From assembly GCA_023014485.1 (NCBI GenBank), contig JAJOZX010002713.1:124001-188000 (forward strand): a stretch of 64,000 nucleotides of DNA, written 5' to 3'. This document shows, one piece after another, positions 10,801 to 21,464 of the stretch. Below the pieces are notes generated by a model. It was not told where the DNA came from and ran no database searches. It saw only the letters and a program-made list of their open reading frames with translations. Both the position numbers and the translations under genes were made by a program. The DNA is from Bathynomus jamesi (Eukaryota > Arthropoda > Malacostraca > Isopoda > Cirolanidae). Position 1 is the stretch's first letter; the number at the start of each line of letters is the position of its first letter.

Positions 10801-12166
10801 AGAATGATGACTGTTGCCACTGGCGGAGACATGAATCTTGAAGATGTCATGTGTTACGAACTGTGTGCATATCCTCCAGCATTGGTCGAATCACGAAGTA
10901 TCTTGAAGAAACCCGATAAGTCTCAGCTAGCTCATGCAATAATCAAATACACTGACACTTTACGCATGGAAGAAGTTCAAGAAATTCAGTGCACAGACCA
11001 GTACGTATTGGATGGTGGATCTCTACTACATCGTGTTTCCTGGCGTCAAGATGAAACATATGACAGCATCGCCAACTCATATGCCGATTTCACTCTGAAA
11101 ACATATGGAAAAGCAATCATTGTTTTTGATGGCTACAGCAAGGACATGACCCACAGAAGACGCAGCACCAAGACAAGCAGAAATGTGAATCTCAGTCCAA
11201 GCATGAAGTTTGTTGGCCAGAAGGAACACTTCTTGGCTAATGAAAACAACAAGCAAGCATTTATTTCCCTCGTAGGTGAGATGTTGAAGAAGCACGGGTG
11301 TACTGTTCACAACGCAGATGGGGATGCTGATGTGGACATCGTTCGTGCAGCAGTTTCCTCATCAGAAAATGCAACTACAACAGTAGTAGGGGAAGACACC
11401 GACTTGCTGATTCTCCTTCTGTACCATGCCAAGGACAGTGGTTTCAAGTTGTACTATCGCAGCGATATAAGACGGGGACCATCTCCTAATCCTGTGTATG
11501 ATATTCTCAGCATTCAATCATTGTTAGGCAATGACACCTGCAACTATCTCCTGTTTGTGCATGCTTTCACGGGCTGTGATAGCACATCCAGAATTTTTTC
11601 GATCGGTAAAGCCAAAGCATTCGACACACTGATGAAGGTGGCTGAACTCCGTTCAGTTGCAAATACATTCTGTTCTGATTGTTGCCAACACTCTGACATT
11701 GAAGCCGCTGGAAGAAAGGCAATGCTTCTGTTGTATGGCTGCAAAACACTTGAATCCACTAACGCACTACGTCATCGAATGTTAGTTGAAAAGGTAGCTA
11801 CAGCTAAATCTTTTGTTACACCCGAACGTTTGCCACCTACCGATGCGTCCACAAAGTACCACAGCTTTCGCACATACTTTCAAATACTAATCTGGAAGTC
11901 TACAGAAGAGAAGATCGATGCAGAACAGTGGGGTTGGTATGTAAAGAATAATTCCTACTACCCTACAGCCTGCGACAAGCCACCAGCTCCAAATTATCTA
12001 CTCAACATGATCCGCTGCTCCTGCAAGACGAAATGTGCTACTTCAAGATGTGGATGCAAGCGTAATGGAACCCTGTTCAGCCGCTTGTGGCGAGTGCCAA
12101 ATCAGTGGTTGCGATAACAACCCAAGTACCGGTAATCTATCCGATGATAGTGATGAAGAGGATTAA
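7817..12166 (+). pseudogene. Academ-like transposase with zinc fingers and XPG-like nuclease, five frameshifts
   Basis: About 1,450 codons from ATG 7817 to TAA 12164-12166, broken by single-base shifts near 7989, 8534, 8653, 9060 and 12075. The longest uninterrupted part, 9139-12117, holds 992 codons. N-terminal cysteine/histidine modules: CVICKEKLDSG with HVVCRK, then HCLFCDTF with YHHTCSVNF. The middle has ITFDQPLFWKA and a conserved SFHTLMNLLGAVG region. Near 11310-11600, HNADGDADVDIV, GEDTDLLILLLYH and FTGCDSTSRIF have the spacing of acidic residues in XPG/FEN nucleases. The C-terminus is cysteine-rich (CSCKTKCATSRCGCKRNG), continuing in another frame as CSAACGECQISGC, and ends SDDSDEED. 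Related proteins are common in invertebrate genomes. Confidence 0.8.
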
Positions 12167-12389
12167 TTTCTGTATGTTTGTGACCAGGTATCACTTCTTC
12201 TGTAATGAACATAACTTGAAACTGGGAAAAAAATAATTGTTGTATTGTTGATTATAAAAATCTGTAAAAAGCTATATAACATTATATTTGCGTAATAACT
12301 GGTTGTGTTGTATATTGTTGAATTATTTAAAACATTACAACTGAAAGAAAAAGCATCAAATGTATCTCTATAAATAAAAGCGTAAATTA

Positions 12390-12572
12390 TATATATTTTT
12401 TTTGTAGGAAACATCCAGACCGCCATTTTGAATTTCATTTTTGGGGGTGTTCCCGGGGTCCAATTTTGTCGGATTTTGGATATGTTATTCGGCAATGGTT
12501 CCTGAGCTGGAAACAGTTTAGAAAGCTTCTGAAGCAATTTTGCCCAGGTCTAACTACAAATTGCCTGGACTA
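12390..12572 (+). repeat. Right terminal inverted repeat of the Academ-like element
   Basis: Inverted partner of 7237-7420. An AATAAA-type signal lies just inside near 12372, a possible polyadenylation site for the transposase transcript ending at 12166. Confidence 0.88.
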
Positions 12573-13495
12573 ATAACCGAAACGTGGTTAAATACCGTGA
12601 CTCGGGACTTGGTGGGGGAACTTGATATATCGGGTTTTGGCGGGATTGTTGGCGGCGTTTTGTTGTACATTAGTAATTCCCTTGGGGCTATCGAGGTTAA
12701 GATAGATTTTCCGGCAGCAATTAATGCGATATGCGTTGAAGTTAGGGCGTGAAGTATTAGCTTTAATTTCGTTGTTGTTTATAGACCTTCCGTTCAACCC
12801 CTCGATACCGATACTAGATTTTACACACTTCTTGATAACTTTATTAATAATCGAGATAGTATAATTGTCGGAGACTTTAACTGCCCTAACGTTAATTACG
12901 AGACTTTTACTAGTAATGATGAGGGTTTGAGACTGGTTGAGTTCATGGAAGATCATTTTTTTACGACAAGCCGATAAAGCCGATAAAAGATAACATAGGC
13001 CCTCTAGTGGACACTAACGGCGCTTGCTTCCGACGCTCAGGCAATGGTATTTTTAACAACTTTTTTGCGAAAGTTTTTACCGTAGAAGACGTAAATAATG
13101 TCCCCGACGTGGACGATATCGTTTCATTTAGTAGCGACACCATTTTGAATGAAATAACTGTTTGCGAGGGTGAGATTGCACATTATATCGATAAGCTAAA
13201 AGTAAGCTGACGCGCTTTATCCTAGACATTTGAAAGATTTGAAAGACGTTATCGTAAGCCCCTTAACAAAAATTTTAATAAGTCACTAAAAGTGGGGATT
13301 ATTCCTGAACACTTCAAATTAGCTAACGTTACGCCCATTTTAAAAAGGCGACCGCGCAGTAGCTAGCAATTATAGGCTTATTAGCTTAACGCCATAAATC
13401 TTGTTTAACTAATTTGTTAGAGTTTTATAACGAAATAGTGCGCGAATACGATGGGCTTAGAGCGGCTGACGTTATTTATTTAGACTTTTAAAAGC
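12573..13495 (+). pseudogene. LINE A ORF2 remainder: endonuclease and start of reverse transcriptase
   Basis: Resumes with ITETWLNT, then GGVLLYISNSLGAIEVK, VVVYRPSV and SIIVGDFNCPNVNYETF, all AP endonuclease motifs. At about 12962 sequence is lost compared with the minus-strand copy (about 33385-34000), and it continues with RKPIKD-like sequence, IFNNFFAKVFT, and after frame changes the LANVTPI and SCLTNLLEFYNE blocks of the reverse transcriptase. It stops at IYLDF, before the catalytic FADD motif. Several stops and shifts; inactive. Confidence 0.75.
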
Positions 13496-13893
13496 CGGGT
13501 CGCTCCGCTAGTTTTATTTATTTTGATTGGGTCCAAAATCCCAGCTGAGCCTTCAACGGCTAGGCTCTGAGGGGCTACTTTAACTTTTGCCTACATCAAC
13601 TCAATTTTCAGGGAAGTGTCTCATTTTTCAACAATGTACTTTATTTTTCAACGTTGAAAAATGAGGTGCACCTCATTATTCGACGTTGAATAATGAGGTG
13701 TACCTCATTTTTCGACGTTACACCCGGTATCGGAGAGCTTGTCCCACGCTACGACAAATGTTTGAATCTGTTTGGTGATTATATAGAAAAACAGTAATAA
13801 GTTGTTGTTGAAATACTTGTCATAATTAGTTGCCTTGTAATAACAGTTTCTTCAAAACACCTCGTAATCTTACTTTTTGAACAACCCTCGTAT
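13496..13893 (+). mobile_element. Mariner 3' tail joined to LINE A
   Basis: Directly after LINE A. The frame at about 13726-13797 reads LVPRYDKCLNLFGDYIEKQ then stop, the typical C-terminus of mariner transposases. About 95 bp later an inverted-repeat-like end, CTTACTTTTTGAACAACCCTCG, closes at about 13890 before TA. The same LINE A-to-mariner junction occurs inverted at 32352-32760. No 5' half of the mariner is present. Confidence 0.6.
13652..13717. repeat. 66-bp nested palindrome
   Basis: Two 33-bp arms are mutual reverse complements with three mismatches, and each arm is itself near-palindromic (for example AATGAGGTGCACCTCATT). The copy at about 32529-32597 has the same structure. It would form a cruciform or long hairpin. 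It lies between LINE A and the mariner tail. Confidence 0.85.
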
Positions 13894-13922
13894 ATCGTAT
13901 TTTTTCGCACTTTTTTTTTTTC

Positions 13923-14003
13923 TTAACCCTGGAATGCATAGCGAGGTCCAGTTGGACCCCGCTATGCAGAATGATTTGATTCGCCTGTGCAGTCTAGGGT
14001 TAA
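13923..14003. repeat. Possible tiny piggyBac-like element
   Basis: TTAACCCTGG at the left and CTAGGGTTAA at the right give TTAA at both ends with CCC/GGG termini, as in piggyBac elements. A stem GCATAGCG...CGCTATGC lies inside. Only 73 bp between the TTAA copies, so this could be a derivative or chance. Confidence 0.35.
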
Positions 14004-14394
14004 AAATCATATTAATAAAGACGATTTTCAGAGTAAAAAATGTCAAATACGCTGAAAAACATGTTGCATTTTCTATCATGTAATATTGTATAATATTTTA
14101 ACAAAAAATCGTCCTAAAAGGCAGATTTTAGAAAGGGAAACAAAGTGTTTTATATACCAAGTAATACGAAGCTGATGTAGGCCTGTAGTTCTACATCTGT
14201 CTAGTAGAGCATTAAAATCAGCTAATATACAGAAAAAATAATATCCGTCGAATCAAGGGGTATAATTTTTCTCGATCGTGGGGGCTTTCAGCCCCATACT
14301 CCCCCCCTCCTTAAATACACCGTTACTAATTGTAAATTTTATTGGCAGTATATAAATGCTATAACATGGTATAATATGCATGTCAATATTTTTT
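14004..14394. other. AT-rich spacer
   Basis: I see no gene, no clear inverted repeat and no family signature here. Confidence 0.5.
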
Positions 14395-14475
14395 TTCCTT
14401 CCTTTATTTTACCGCCGATTCGTACCTAGTGAGAGTGGTACATATTTCGGTGAGACAGTGGGTAGGTGGGTGGTG

Positions 14476-16108
14476 TCACTGGGTTGGGGATGGTAGACCA
14501 GGGGGATGAGTAAGGTTCGTTTGCTGGATAGGCGGTTGGAGGGGTATGGACTTAGAATTGATGAGCAGAAGGGAATGGGTGAGGAAGAGGAAAATCGTTT
14601 CCGCCGAGAAGTGGGGGCCTTCGGCGAGTATGGATTGTAACCGCTCGGGTATGGAAATACTGGACAAGAGAGGGAAACACCTGCGACGAAGAGCGGACAG
14701 GTTCGGGCATTCGACCAGGAGGTGTACAATGGTAATAGGAGCATGGCAGGTAGGGCAGAGCAGGGCTGGCGATTTAGACATAAGGTGATCATGTGTAATG
14801 CGTCTGTGTCCTAGGCGGAGACGGGATAAAATCACTTCTTTATGGCAGGACCGGTGCAATGAGGAGACTCGGTATCCTAATTGCGGTTTGATCTTGTGGA
14901 GTTTGTTGTGTGTGGCCTGGTCCCATTCCCGTTGCCAGATGGAGCGGAAGTGGAAGCGGAGAGTCGGGAAGAAATCGGAGAAAGGTAGGGGCCGGGAGGA
15001 GGCCGGCAGTAAGTAGGCCATCTTTGCCGTGCAGTCTGCCGCCTCGTTACCCTGGATGCCAACATGTGCTGGGACCCGGCAGAAGGCGATTGTCTTGTGT
15101 CGGAAAGTTGTTAAAAAGTGGAAGGTTTGCTGGATGGTGCGGAAGAGCGGGTGGGGAGAGTTAAATCTCTCGAGGGAGAGAAGTGCGCTTTAGGAGTCTG
15201 AATAAATAACAAAGGAGCTGGCAGGGTGGGTGCGCACAATGTCGAGGGCCTCCATAATCGCGAAGAGTTCTGTTGAGAAAACCGAGGCCTCGCGGGGCAG
15301 GCTGACGCCTCGCGAAAGCGGTTGGGTCAGTATCACCGCTGCGGCGGCCGTACCAGCCTCCGAGCGGGAACCATCTGTATAAATGGTGACAGTTTCCGGG
15401 TGTTGGTTTGCGTGTTCTGGGAAGAGTGACCTGTATACCGTAGGAATCGTGATAGTCTTTGGTAGGGCACACAGATCCCTGCAAAACTTGATAGGGGTGA
15501 GGAGCCTGGGAGGGTTGATGTTGTACGAGATGGGGATAACTGAGGGGACGGTTATGTTGGAAAGGTCCAGGAAAGAGTGGACCGCTTCAGTGAAGTGCCA
15601 GCTTCGTCCCTGTGGTGGGAGTTCAGAAATCGCCGTGCTAGAAGCGAAGAGGATAGTCTCTGCGCACGAAGGTATGTCCTCATGAGGAGCAAACCCCGTC
15701 GCAGGGCGAGAGGGAGGTAATTGCATTCCGCTTGGAGAATGGGGAAGAGCGGAAGGCACCGGTGGTGAGGCGGGGAGGCCTGTATTCAGTACCGGGTCCA
15801 AGATACGGAGGCAGGCGTTGGAGACTGAGCCGTATACGACACTGACATAGTCCATCTTCGACTGGACCATGGAAGTGTAAAGGCGAAGGAAAGAGCGTCA
15901 GTCTGCGCCCCATTTGGTGTGGGAGAGGTGATCTAGGAGAGAGAGGGGACGTTGGGTGGATTGCTTCAGGTGTTTGAGATGGGGAACCCAGTTGAGCCGT
16001 CGGTCCAGAATCATGCCCAGAAATCGCGTTGAGGGTACAACCTCAAGAGGATCGCCGTATAACGTAACAGAGGGGACGGGAAGGGTTGCGGGTCTTCTTC
16101 TGCTGAAG
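14476..16108 (-). pseudogene. LINE B ORF2: thumb, RNase H and C-terminal zinc finger
   Basis: Starts at the deletion joint with VPSVTLYGDPLEVVPSTRFL, a region that normally follows the catalytic YADD. RNase H follows: YTDGSRSEAGTAAA (first D), STELFAIMEAL (E), IYSDS (D) and GNEAAD (D). A TAA interrupts at IYSDS-stop-SALLSL (15190), and the plus-strand copy has the same stop. The end carries LCPTCHAPITIVHLLVECP, a CCHC finger typical of this LINE group. A frameshift lies near 15900. Not functional. Confidence 0.8.
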
Positions 16109-16756
16109 AGCATACACCAGTTAGCTTTGGCAATAATCCATTTTTCAGGTACACGAACTGTCTGGTCGGGCCAATTTAGCGTGAGTTGAACCGGGAAATG
16201 GTCACTACCATAGTCCTCTTGAAGGACTTGCCATGTGAAATCTAGGAGGGCATCGGTCGAGACGAATGACAGGTCTATACAGGATGGAGTGCAAGTGGTG
16301 GCATGGTAGAATGTAGGAGAGCCATCACTGAGGCACTCGAAGGAGAGTTCGGTCATGATAGTAATCAGTTTCGGGGCTATATAGGTGGAGTGTGTGTTTC
16401 CTCACAATGGGTGGCGACTATTGAAATCGCCCAGTAATAGAAAAGGTATGGGGAGTTGTTTTACCACCTCCACAAGGTCATCGCGGGAGACTTGAGTATG
16501 GGGGAGGGAGGTATATTGAAGAGACGGTGTACTGTCTATCCAGGGAAAGCCGGGTAGCAGTCACCTGTATCGAGGATCGGATAGAGAGATTGTGGAAGGG
16601 GACTGCGTGGTGTATGAGAATGGTAGCCCCCCTCCACTTCGAGTGCAGGTAGGAGACGGGGTGGTGATATAGGAATATCCAGTAGGGCATGGCATGGGCC
16701 TTGTCCCCAGGATTAGCTCCTGGAGACAGACACACACACTGGACGGGAAGAGGCAA
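16109..16756 (-). pseudogene. LINE B ORF2: AP endonuclease part
   Basis: Fragments SYLHSKWRGATILIHHAV, SSIYLPPPYSS, CIDLSFVSTDALLDFTW and DYGSDHFPVQLTLNWPDQ are the endonuclease domain with its SDH catalytic block. Frames change near 16380-16480. It ends at WIIAKANWC, where the deletion joins it to the region after the reverse transcriptase core. Confidence 0.75.
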
Positions 16757-16931
16757 TCAAGGAATTAAGACCTTCGTAGTTCGCAAATATTCCTCTGCAT
16801 TTCCAGTGTTCTATTATAGTTTTCGGGGGGTCCATTATTCGATGATAGGGGACGGGTAAAGGTATAGGTGCTAGGGGGTTGGGGTGTGAAGGGAGATCTG
16901 GGGTTCGCGAAGGCGAAGGATGGCTCAGGGG

Positions 16932-17229
16932 CAGGGCTGCCGAGAGGGCGGGGAAGCCGGGTTAAATCCCCGGGGCTCGGACCTCTATGGGGCCCGGAAA
17001 GAAGGGGGGGATAAAATCTAAAAAATATTAATAAAGCAATTGATTAAATAACAGAGAGGAAATATAATTAATGAACATACATTTTATAGAGATTATCATA
17101 CTGTATGTTTTGAATAGTGACTTGGACATATAATCAGTTTGCTTGTTATGTACACAAAAAACATTCATAATAAAATACTGAGTAAACAGGGGGGCCCATA
17201 TACCGACCCTTCCCCGGAGCCCGTGGCAG
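16932..17229. repeat. Possible decayed miniature hAT-like insert
   Basis: GC-rich ends CTGCCGAGAGGGCGGGGAAG and, inverted, CTGCCACGGGCTCCGGGGAAG flank a very AT-rich centre, in sharp contrast to the GC-rich LINE B around it. No clean target duplication was found, so the boundaries are approximate. Confidence 0.35.
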
Positions 17230-17446
17230 CTATCTCCCGTTCACCAGAGAAGGAATCGGTCGGCCAGTCGACCTCAGCGGAGATTGCGGGGTCGAGTCGG
17301 CCGAGCGAGACTGGAGGCGTGGACCACGGCAGCTAGGGGAACGTCGTGGGCTCAGAGAGTGAGGGGTTTCTTGGTGGGCTTCTGTATTTGGGCCAGGAGG
17401 GGACGCTTTATTTTCCATAGTGGCACCTCCCCGCCTGTCTGGGGCC

Positions 17447-18612
17447 TCACGGCGGGCCCTGGGTGGCGATAAGGGGTACCAGAAGGATTGGGCAGGTGGG
17501 AGTGAGGACGCGCTCAGGGTGGCTGACAAGGAGGGGGCTGGGGTGTTTGGGGGGGGCCAGGTACTGTGGGGGTGGAAGGAGATGAACCAGTGTTCTCGTG
17601 GAGGGGTGGAAAAATGGCACCAGGAGGCAAGGGCAGATCCATAAGACGCATGTGCGCGGCCGAGCTCCCCTTGGCCACACCATGTAGTTGCGCCAGTGCC
17701 ACATCCACTGCATCCTTGGGGGAGAGGATATTGTCCAGACTGGATCTCGTCGTGGGAGGCGGGTCATGTAACTCGGCTACTATTGTCAGAGTCTATGGAG
17801 GTAGATTGGAGGGACTTCTGCGGTAGGGTGATATGGTCTTCGTAGATGAACTACGGGGTGTAAGGGTCCGAGCCGTCTTCTTAGATCTGGGAAAGGAGGG
17901 AGAGGCCTGTTGAAAGTACGGAGAGTCTGGCGACTCGCTCCGGCGCCTCCGCCTCGTCGGCTTTACCCGGGCGTTAGGTTCGGGTGTGTGCAGAGAGTGC
18001 TGGGAGGGCAGGGTTGGAGGTGGACGGGGCGCGGGTGTCCTGGCCCCAGATTCCTGGGGAATCTTTAGCAGGTGAAGTGCGTGAAGAGGAGAGATGGTGG
18101 GGAGACAGGAGGTCGTCGGATCCAGCGAGGACTCCCTTTGGGAGGGATGGGAAGCAGTGGTCGAAGGGAGTTTGAGCGGCAGACCAGGGCGGCATGCCGA
18201 GAGGACAGAGCCAAGGGCAGCGGCGTAAGAAACCCCCGAGTTCACCTCTCGACTCCACACCCTGTCTCGCGCCTCTCGGAGGCTAACGAAGTCCGCTACC
18301 TGCAGGCCTCGGACCTCCTTCTCGAACTTGAAGAAAAGGCATTCGCGGGATGAAGAGGGGTGTGCGCCTTCGCAATTGGAGTATTTTGGTGTGTTGAGGC
18401 ACTTGTCTGGGTGAGCGATTTCTCCGCAACGAACACACAGTTGGTGCGGTTATCGGCAAACTGAACTGACGTGTCCGAACTTGTTGCATTTACAGCAACG
18501 GGTCGGGTCTGGGATGTATAGGCGGACAGTGAACTCGTACGACGTGCGGTCTCCTATACCCCATACAATACGGTCGGGAGGGACTAAGGTGTTGAAGGTA
18601 AGAAGTAGGCCC
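17447..18612 (-). pseudogene. LINE B ORF1: gag-like protein with zinc knuckles
   Basis: Read from 18612: YEFTVRLYIPDPTRC leads into CCKCNKFGHVSSVCR and CVRCGEIAHPDKC, two CCHC knuckles, then SRECLFFKFEKEVRGLQ. A proline/serine-rich tail follows (17793-18260, including PTRRRRRSESPDSPYF) and runs on in other frames. Such ORF1 proteins bind the LINE RNA. The N-terminus is missing at the 18612 joint. At least one frameshift and one stop are visible. Confidence 0.65.
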
Positions 18613-18655
18613 TTCTAGATTTCACATGGCAAGTCCTTCAAGAGGACTACGGTAG
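18613..18655 (+). mobile_element. LINE B copy 2, first 43 bp before the big insertion
   Basis: Matches the endonuclease of copy 1 in the opposite orientation (the TGGCAAGTCCTTCAAGAGGA stretch), and continues after the transposon at 26485. The last nine bases, CTACGGTAG (18647-18655), are the target duplication. Confidence 0.85.
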
Positions 18656-20328
18656 TAGGGTGTGTCAATTTTAGTAAAGTCAACAATTCAAAAACTACTA
18701 ATGCTCAAATGATGTCATATTATCTAGCAAACTTAGAAATATCTTTAGTGTTGTTTAAAAAAGCCATTTACCTACTTATATTTGACCATAAAGGTTTGAA
18801 ATATAACCTAAATATGACTGTAGCATTGTATATCAATGTGTCATTGATATGTGTGGTCAACTTTGGTTATTTTTGGTGTGCAGTATGGTTTCTAATTTTC
18901 ACATAGTCACAAATGCTGGAGTTTTGATTGTGAATGCGTGTTTTCCCTCTTTTTTGACAATTTTGATTACTTCGTAATGTAAATATTGTTTAATTCAAAT
19001 TATTCGAAATGTTGTGTTACCCAAACTTTCTGTATATTTTGATATGATACATATATGAAATTGTCATCACTTTGAATAATTAAGTCTTGTACCTATAACA
19101 ACACAACCTTTTATCTGAGCTTATAGGAAGATATTAAGAATTTCAATTAACTTAATTTTATGTAATCATAATCAGTAGGCCTATCCAAATTTCAATGACA
19201 TTTCTTTTGTTCACAGGTCCACAGGATGAGTCAGAAAGAAATCAGAACCCGAAGCAAATGAAGTTGTCACCTAAGTTATTTGGTGGAGACTGGGAGGGAA
19301 CTTCCCCCTGCTGAGCTGCCCACAGCCAGAGATCTGATGAGGTATGGTTTGTTGAGGAGAGAGATGAGTGAGGAAGACAGGAGGAATTACCCAGTTAATA
19401 ACCTGATTAACAACGGCATTGTTCCAGGGCTACTGGCTCAGTGGAGAAAGGCCAACGCTCTATTCACAGGACCTGTAATCAACACTGAGGTTAGGATCAG
19501 GGCTAAAGTGAAGGCACTGTGGGATGAGGCAGTGAAGGTGTCCATTGGCAATGTGAAGCTAGAGGTCAAAGATAGGTTCATGATGAAACTTGACAAATTG
19601 GTGGACATCCTGACCTGTCACTGTGTGATCAGGAGCTGCAGTGAGCTTGGGTGCAACTCTCTTTGCATCAGTGAGGTTCACATTGACTGCAGCTGCAGGA
19701 GCGAGCAGAATATACCAGTGCAGGAGCTTGCCTTCATTAAAGGTCAGAGAGAAAAGGTGGGAAGTGTGGGGGCACACCAGATGGGTCTAGCTGATCACCC
19801 TGAGACCAGGAGACAGGAAGCAGTGCTGCAGAGACAGGAGCAGAGAAGGAAGGCTGAGGGAGGAGAAGAGGGGAGGAAGGCAGAGGAGTCAGCCAAAAAG
19901 AAGAGGAGTTGAGGGAGAAGTCACTGCTGGAGATGGAGTTGGAGGAGACTGGAGATATACTGGAGGAGACAGGGAGGAGAGAGGAGGACGAAGACCTCAT
20001 ACCAGAGGCTGCGACAACTTCTTCCTTGCCTGTGGTTAAGAAGAAGAAATACAACACTGAAGATATCACCAACATAGCTCTGGCTAGCTTCAGACATCAC
20101 ACTGGGCTGAGAGAGACTGCAGAGATTGCCACTGCTGCTGGATTGATTATCACAGAGTTTGACACAGCACTAGTGATTGACCACAAGGTGGAGAGGGCTC
20201 AGGAGAGACTGACTAAGGAGCTGGTCAAGACGTTTGATGAAGAGATTAGGGAAAATGGCATCACCTGTATCTTCTTTGATGGGAAAAGAGATGACACCAA
20301 AGTGATAATGGAAGCTGAGGGCAGTGAC

Positions 20329-20693
20329 CAGTAGCGGATTATAATGGGGGCAAAGGGGGCATTTGCCCCCGGCCCCAGATGCTGACCGGCCCAAAGACGC
20401 TGACCGACTCCAAGAAACTATGTCGCTGGTCGACCGTGAGGAAGAAAAAAAATTCTAGATTCCGCTTCGACAAAACCTAGTTTAGTATCCCATTTATGTG
20501 AACAAAGTATACATTTTCTGTAATCACATCTTTGTTTTTGTTTCGTTTTCTGTTGATCGATCCCAGTCAGCTGATCACATCACTCATGTATGATGTATCA
20601 GGTAAAGAATTGTGTTTTTCTAGTGTTTTTCTAGTGACACCTGCCCGAAAATATTCATTGCCCCCGGCCCTAACAATGCTTAATCCAGCCCTG
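20329..20693. mobile_element. Miniature hAT element inside the transposase gene
   Basis: 365 bp with the perfect 8-bp duplication GCAGTGAC (20321-20328, 20694-20701). Ends CAGTAGCGGATTA and, inverted, CAGGGCTGGATTA are hAT-type. Deleting insert and one duplication rejoins A-E-G-S-D-R-R-F-P-G in frame. Both ends carry a GGGGGCAA/TTGCCCCC motif. Non-coding. Confidence 0.9.
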
Positions 20694-21464
20694 GCAGTGA
20701 CAGGCGGTTTCCTGGCCTCATTAAAGAAGAACACTTCACAGTGTGCAATGAACCAGGTGGGAAATATCTGTGGCCTTTTGTACCAGAGGAAGCTGCAGAG
20801 GAGAGAAGTCATGCTGAGGTCATTGCTGATCATCTGGTGAACTGGCTAAGAGAGAGAGGAGCAGACCAGACCCTTTTGGCCATAGGAGGTGACAGTACTA
20901 ATGTGAATACTGGTGGGAGGGAGGAGTAATGCATTATGTGGAGGCGAAGCTTAGCAGGAAGTTGGTGTGGATTGTCTGTGACTTGCACACTGAGGGGCTG
21001 AGTCTCAGACACCTGGTGACTGCACTGGATGGCAAGACATTGAGCAACAACAAGTGGTCTGGGCCCCTAAGGAAGATGTTAGCAGTGGCGTACTAAAGGG
21101 GGTGCGAGGGGGGCGGTCCGCCCCGGGTGACAACCAGGAGGGGGGTGCCATCGGGAGAGTTGAAATACCAGTACAAGTTTTCAAACCAAATGAAAAATTC
21201 GCCAAAGTAAGAAATTTTTTTTTTAAATGTTCAAACTATTACAACAGCTTAATGTTAATTTCCACTATAAAATAAATTTTTATTTTTATTGGCAATACAA
21301 AATTTACAAACGAAAAATTAAATATTTGAAGAAAATTACATTGAAAGGCGAACGTTTGTTGACGTTTTAATCATCAGTTTGTTGAGCATAGCCATCTGTC
21401 TGCAACTGACATTCCACTGTTAATTTTCATTTTGTCAGTGGCCTAGTTATTTGTGAGTAATACT

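Larger units (their letters stand above)
7237..12572 (+). mobile_element. Academ-like DNA transposon, 5.3 kb
   Basis: Terminal inverted repeats of about 170 bp begin TAGTCCAGGCAAT at the left and end ATTGCCTGGACTA at the right. A 3-bp duplication ATA lies at 7234-7236 and 12573-12575. Removing the insert and one ATA rejoins the LINE A endonuclease in frame (GTT CCT ATA ACC GAA ACG TGG), and the minus-strand LINE A relative has the matching uninterrupted sequence near 35055-35090. The encoded protein has an XPG-like nuclease region; Academ transposons are described with short TSDs and XPG nuclease domains. The family assignment is from memory and should be confirmed. Confidence 0.75.
226..13520 (+). 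mobile_element. LINE A: CR1-like non-LTR retrotransposon split by three insertions
   Basis: Five separated pieces form one element in order: an ORF1 start with paired cysteines (476-733), ORF1 middle (5762-5965), an ORF1 esterase-like domain (6614-7102), the ORF2 endonuclease start (7132-7236), and the rest of the endonuclease plus the first part of the reverse transcriptase (12573-13495). The gaps are a Gypsy element, a Merlin-like element and an Academ-like element, each with its own TSD. An SGNH esterase-like ORF1 is known in CR1-type LINEs. A minus-strand relative at 32691-35140 confirms the order. Most of the reverse transcriptase is missing, so this copy is dead. Confidence 0.75.
14395..18612 (-). 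mobile_element. LINE B copy 1: RNase H-bearing LINE, internally deleted
   Basis: Read on the minus strand: ORF1 with zinc knuckles (18612 down to about 17447), AP endonuclease (about 16756-16109), then directly a post-catalytic reverse transcriptase region, RNase H and a C-terminal zinc finger (16108-14476). The reverse transcriptase core is missing. RNase H after reverse transcriptase marks the I/R1-type group of LINEs rather than CR1. It is more GC-rich than its surroundings. At 18612 it abuts the plus-strand copy head to head. Confidence 0.8.

Noticed and set aside
14546..16189. Plus-strand open frames across LINE B copy 1
   Set aside because: They are antisense shadows of the minus-strand LINE B frames, which carry all the motifs.
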